Source of the DNA: Candidatus Gastranaerophilales bacterium
Lineage (GTDB): Bacteria; Cyanobacteriota; Vampirovibrionia; Gastranaerophilales; Gastranaerophilaceae
Direction: 5' to 3'
NCBI GenBank assembly: GCA_003150395.1
Contig: QAMI01000038.1
Span: 11,242 to 25,957, forward strand
DNA: 14,716 bases
Shown here: piece after piece, positions 12,969 through 14,716 of the stretch
Layout of the letters: each line of letters starts with the position of its first letter
Position numbering within the stretch: position 1 is the first letter of the stretch
Translations under genes and position numbers: made by a program
Notes under the pieces: model-generated
Database searches by the model: none
Told to the model about the DNA's origin: nothing
Seen by the model: only the letters and a program-made list of their open reading frames with translations

Positions 12969-14716
12969 ATGGGGATGTCTGCATCACAAGCAAGATTTTT
13001 AAGTATAACTTCACGTTTGTCGGATAATGAACTTCAATCACAGACAATTACTACCGCTAAAATGTCGCTCGCAAATCGTACAACTGAAGCCAGTGCTACT
13101 TATATGGATGCGCTTAGTCAGACTCAGCTTTTGTTTTCTACATATGACGATAAAGGAAATAAAATACAGCAGCCTTTGACCGGGACTTGTCTTACTCAAT
13201 ACGCACCTTTGAAAAATCAGTACGGACTTGTAAATAACAAGGGCCAAATTCTGGTAAGTGAACTTGATGCAGAAAATTATAAAAATAGCGCAAATATCGG
13301 TGAATTTCTTACTAAATACGGATTTTCCAATTCTTTTACTGAGGAAACCCACACCGTCATTGACGAAGGTGAATACATGACTTCTGAGCAGTATAAAGAA
13401 TGGAAAATCAAATATGACGCTTATAAAAAAGAGCTGGAAGACTGGCAAGGGAGAGAGCCGTTACAAAAGGATTATCAAAAAGAAATCATAACCCCGGGTT
13501 ATAAATTGCCCTACCCGAATGAAGGCGATTACATGATTGACGATCCTAATTTTGACCCAGGTTCAAGTGACGCAGAAGTATGGTCACTTTATGAGGCGTT
13601 TATGACAAGTACTGCTGGTGGCTGCTTCACTTGTTCTTCAAATCCTGCGTCTAGCGAGTATAATAAAGTCCGACATTTTAACCATACTCTTGCACACATG
13701 CTAGTTGGCGGTTATAATGACGTTTGGCAAGGAAATTTATGGTGGAATAAACCAGGCGGCGGAATTAACAGCACTGAGGGTGATGGTGCGCTTATGGCAA
13801 AAATCGCCGAGGCACTTGTTGGAAAGACTTGCTGCGGTACGTCTTCCTGTAATGGGCAGCATTCTCATGAATGGTTTGGTAACAATGTTAATTTAGACTG
13901 CGGTGGTATTTCTTGTGATGGCAATGAGCTTATTACGGATAAAATTAAAAAACTTATGGAAGATATTGCAGCTTATGCCGGCGGAGATTATGGTAAAGTC
14001 GGTGATGACTCTGATCCGGAATGGATATCAATAAAACAAAGATATTATCATTTAATTGAACATGATTTACAGGGTGTTTTAGCAGATATTACAATTCCAA
14101 AAGATCCTCCGCAAATTTTAGATGAAGAGGCTTATAAGAAAGCTCTTGAAGAATATGAAAACAGTTATTATGAAACGATAACTTATGAACCGAATGTTCA
14201 AGCTTATGAAGAAGCCCACAAAGCTTGGGAGGAGGAAGGTAAACTGATTCAAGAACCAGTTGAAGATAAAACACATTTTGAACAAACCATAACAACAATT
14301 CATGTTGATGCAGAAAGCGATGAAGGCCAATGGTACATAAACCTCTGGCATCGTATGAATGGCCCCAGCAATTATAAAACAACAATAGCCGGTGTGGATA
14401 ATGGAATTCATGACCCCGACAATGACGGCACAGTAACCGGCGACAACGTAACTTCTCCAACAAATGGCGTTACAGAAAATGGTGAAGTCCTATGGAAAGT
14501 TCTGGAGGATGGTCTCATGAATAGTTCGGACTGGCTGAAATATGCTCTTGAAAAGGGACTTGTGACTATAGAACGTGTTGACTTTACAGATCCTACAGAA
14601 TATGGTACAGGTCTTGAAAACGAAAATTATACCTGGACTTCATTAATTTATACAAATATTGTAGACATAACCGAAGAACAAAACGAAGCGGCTATCACCA
14701 AAGCCGAAGTCGAATA
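12969..14716 (+). CDS. Large uncharacterised protein, partial at the right edge
   Basis: One frame stays open from ATG 12969 for 582 codons and runs off the window, with no stop. I do not recognise a named family; the start MGMSASQARFLSITSRLSDN resembles what I recall from uncharacterised proteins of gut cyanobacterial relatives. No signal peptide or membrane helix is visible. Residues about 140-175 and 370-430 are charged, Tyr/Glu/Lys-rich and helical. The middle (218-316) is Cys/His-rich: C219xxC222, H236xxH239xxxH243, CC288-289, C294, H298xH300, C311 and C316, suggesting metal binding or disulfides. A later part is Asp/Asn/Gly-rich (HDPDNDGTVTGDN). AAGGAAAGGG lies 10 bp before the ATG. A start two codons later (MSASQ) is possible. 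Smaller frames on either strand here are shadows. Confidence 0.85.
   Translation, partial: MGMSASQARFLSITSRLSDNELQSQTITTAKMSLANRTTEASATYMDALSQTQLLFSTYDDKGNKIQQPLTGTCLTQYAPLKNQYGLVNNKGQILVSELDAENYKNSANIGEFLTKYGFSNSFTEETHTVIDEGEYMTSEQYKEWKIKYDAYKKELEDWQGREPLQKDYQKEIITPGYKLPYPNEGDYMIDDPNFDPGSSDAEVWSLYEAFMTSTAGGCFTCSSNPASSEYNKVRHFNHTLAHMLVGGYNDVWQGNLWWNKPGGGINSTEGDGALMAKIAEALVGKTCCGTSSCNGQHSHEWFGNNVNLDCGGISCDGNELITDKIKKLMEDIAAYAGGDYGKVGDDSDPEWISIKQRYYHLIEHDLQGVLADITIPKDPPQILDEEAYKKALEEYENSYYETITYEPNVQAYEEAHKAWEEEGKLIQEPVEDKTHFEQTITTIHVDAESDEGQWYINLWHRMNGPSNYKTTIAGVDNGIHDPDNDGTVTGDNVTSPTNGVTENGEVLWKVLEDGLMNSSDWLKYALEKGLVTIERVDFTDPTEYGTGLENENYTWTSLIYTNIVDITEEQNEAAITKAEVE

Noticed and set aside
13038..13448. 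136-codon minus frame rich in Phe and Ile
   Set aside because: It is fully antisense to the continuous 582-codon + frame, whose start signals are better. The hydrophobic product is a typical antisense artefact of Lys/Glu-rich coding.
14089..14463. Two overlapping minus frames near the right edge
   Set aside because: Both are antisense to the same large + frame; two overlapping frames with odd composition are shadows.

Overview
This window is AT-rich, gene-dense bacterial chromosome. It holds a conserved housekeeping block and a set of surface and signalling genes. The clues to the host are two prepilin-like proteins with the same FTLAEVLITLGIIGIVAAM N-terminal helix, a long GyrB, a low-GC codon style, and a large unnamed protein beginning MGMSASQARFLS. 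From memory, this mix fits the non-photosynthetic gut relatives of cyanobacteria (Vampirovibrionia/Melainabacteria, Gastranaerophilales). That placement is an inference and was not checked by any search. There is no transposase, integrase, phage or CRISPR locus.

Layout. (1) Positions 1-2416, + strand: tRNA-Trp, secE, nusG, rplK, rplA, closed by a strong intrinsic terminator. Both rplK and rplA are preceded by a similar leader element resembling an L1 autoregulatory site. rplJ and rplL do not follow. (2) 2450-3695, +: tmk with its own promoter, then an unknown protein with a hydrophobic segment at each end. (3) 3702-4702: a prepilin (-) diverging from a small XRE-type repressor (+); the 74-bp gap carries an 11-bp direct repeat that looks like an operator. 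(4) 4664-7332, -: adk, map, an SMR transporter and a DUF429-like protein, reading away from a good promoter. An unusual inverted array of 8-bp repeats lies between adk and map. (5) 7362-10003, -: gyrB with its own promoter and terminator.

(6) 10033-11365, +: a second prepilin whose start codon is separated from its reading frame by a run of 12 G, followed by a Cys-rich 98-aa protein and a terminator. (7) 11398-12767, -: a GAF-like plus HD-GYP-like protein that has lost several metal-binding residues. (8) 12842-14716, +: a regulatory leader with five GTATG repeats and a hairpin over the ribosome-binding site. It leads into a long open reading frame of at least 582 codons that runs off the right edge.

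The left side is ordinary translation, secretion and nucleotide metabolism. The right side and the XRE-prepilin pair look like surface structures under switchable control: a poly-G tract in one prepilin, a pentanucleotide repeat ahead of the large partial protein, and a probable operator between the repressor and the other prepilin. The most notable points are the 12-G tract that puts the 10091 prepilin out of frame, the large unlisted open frame at the right edge with its Cys/His-rich core, the degenerate HD-GYP protein, and the octamer repeat array between adk and map.
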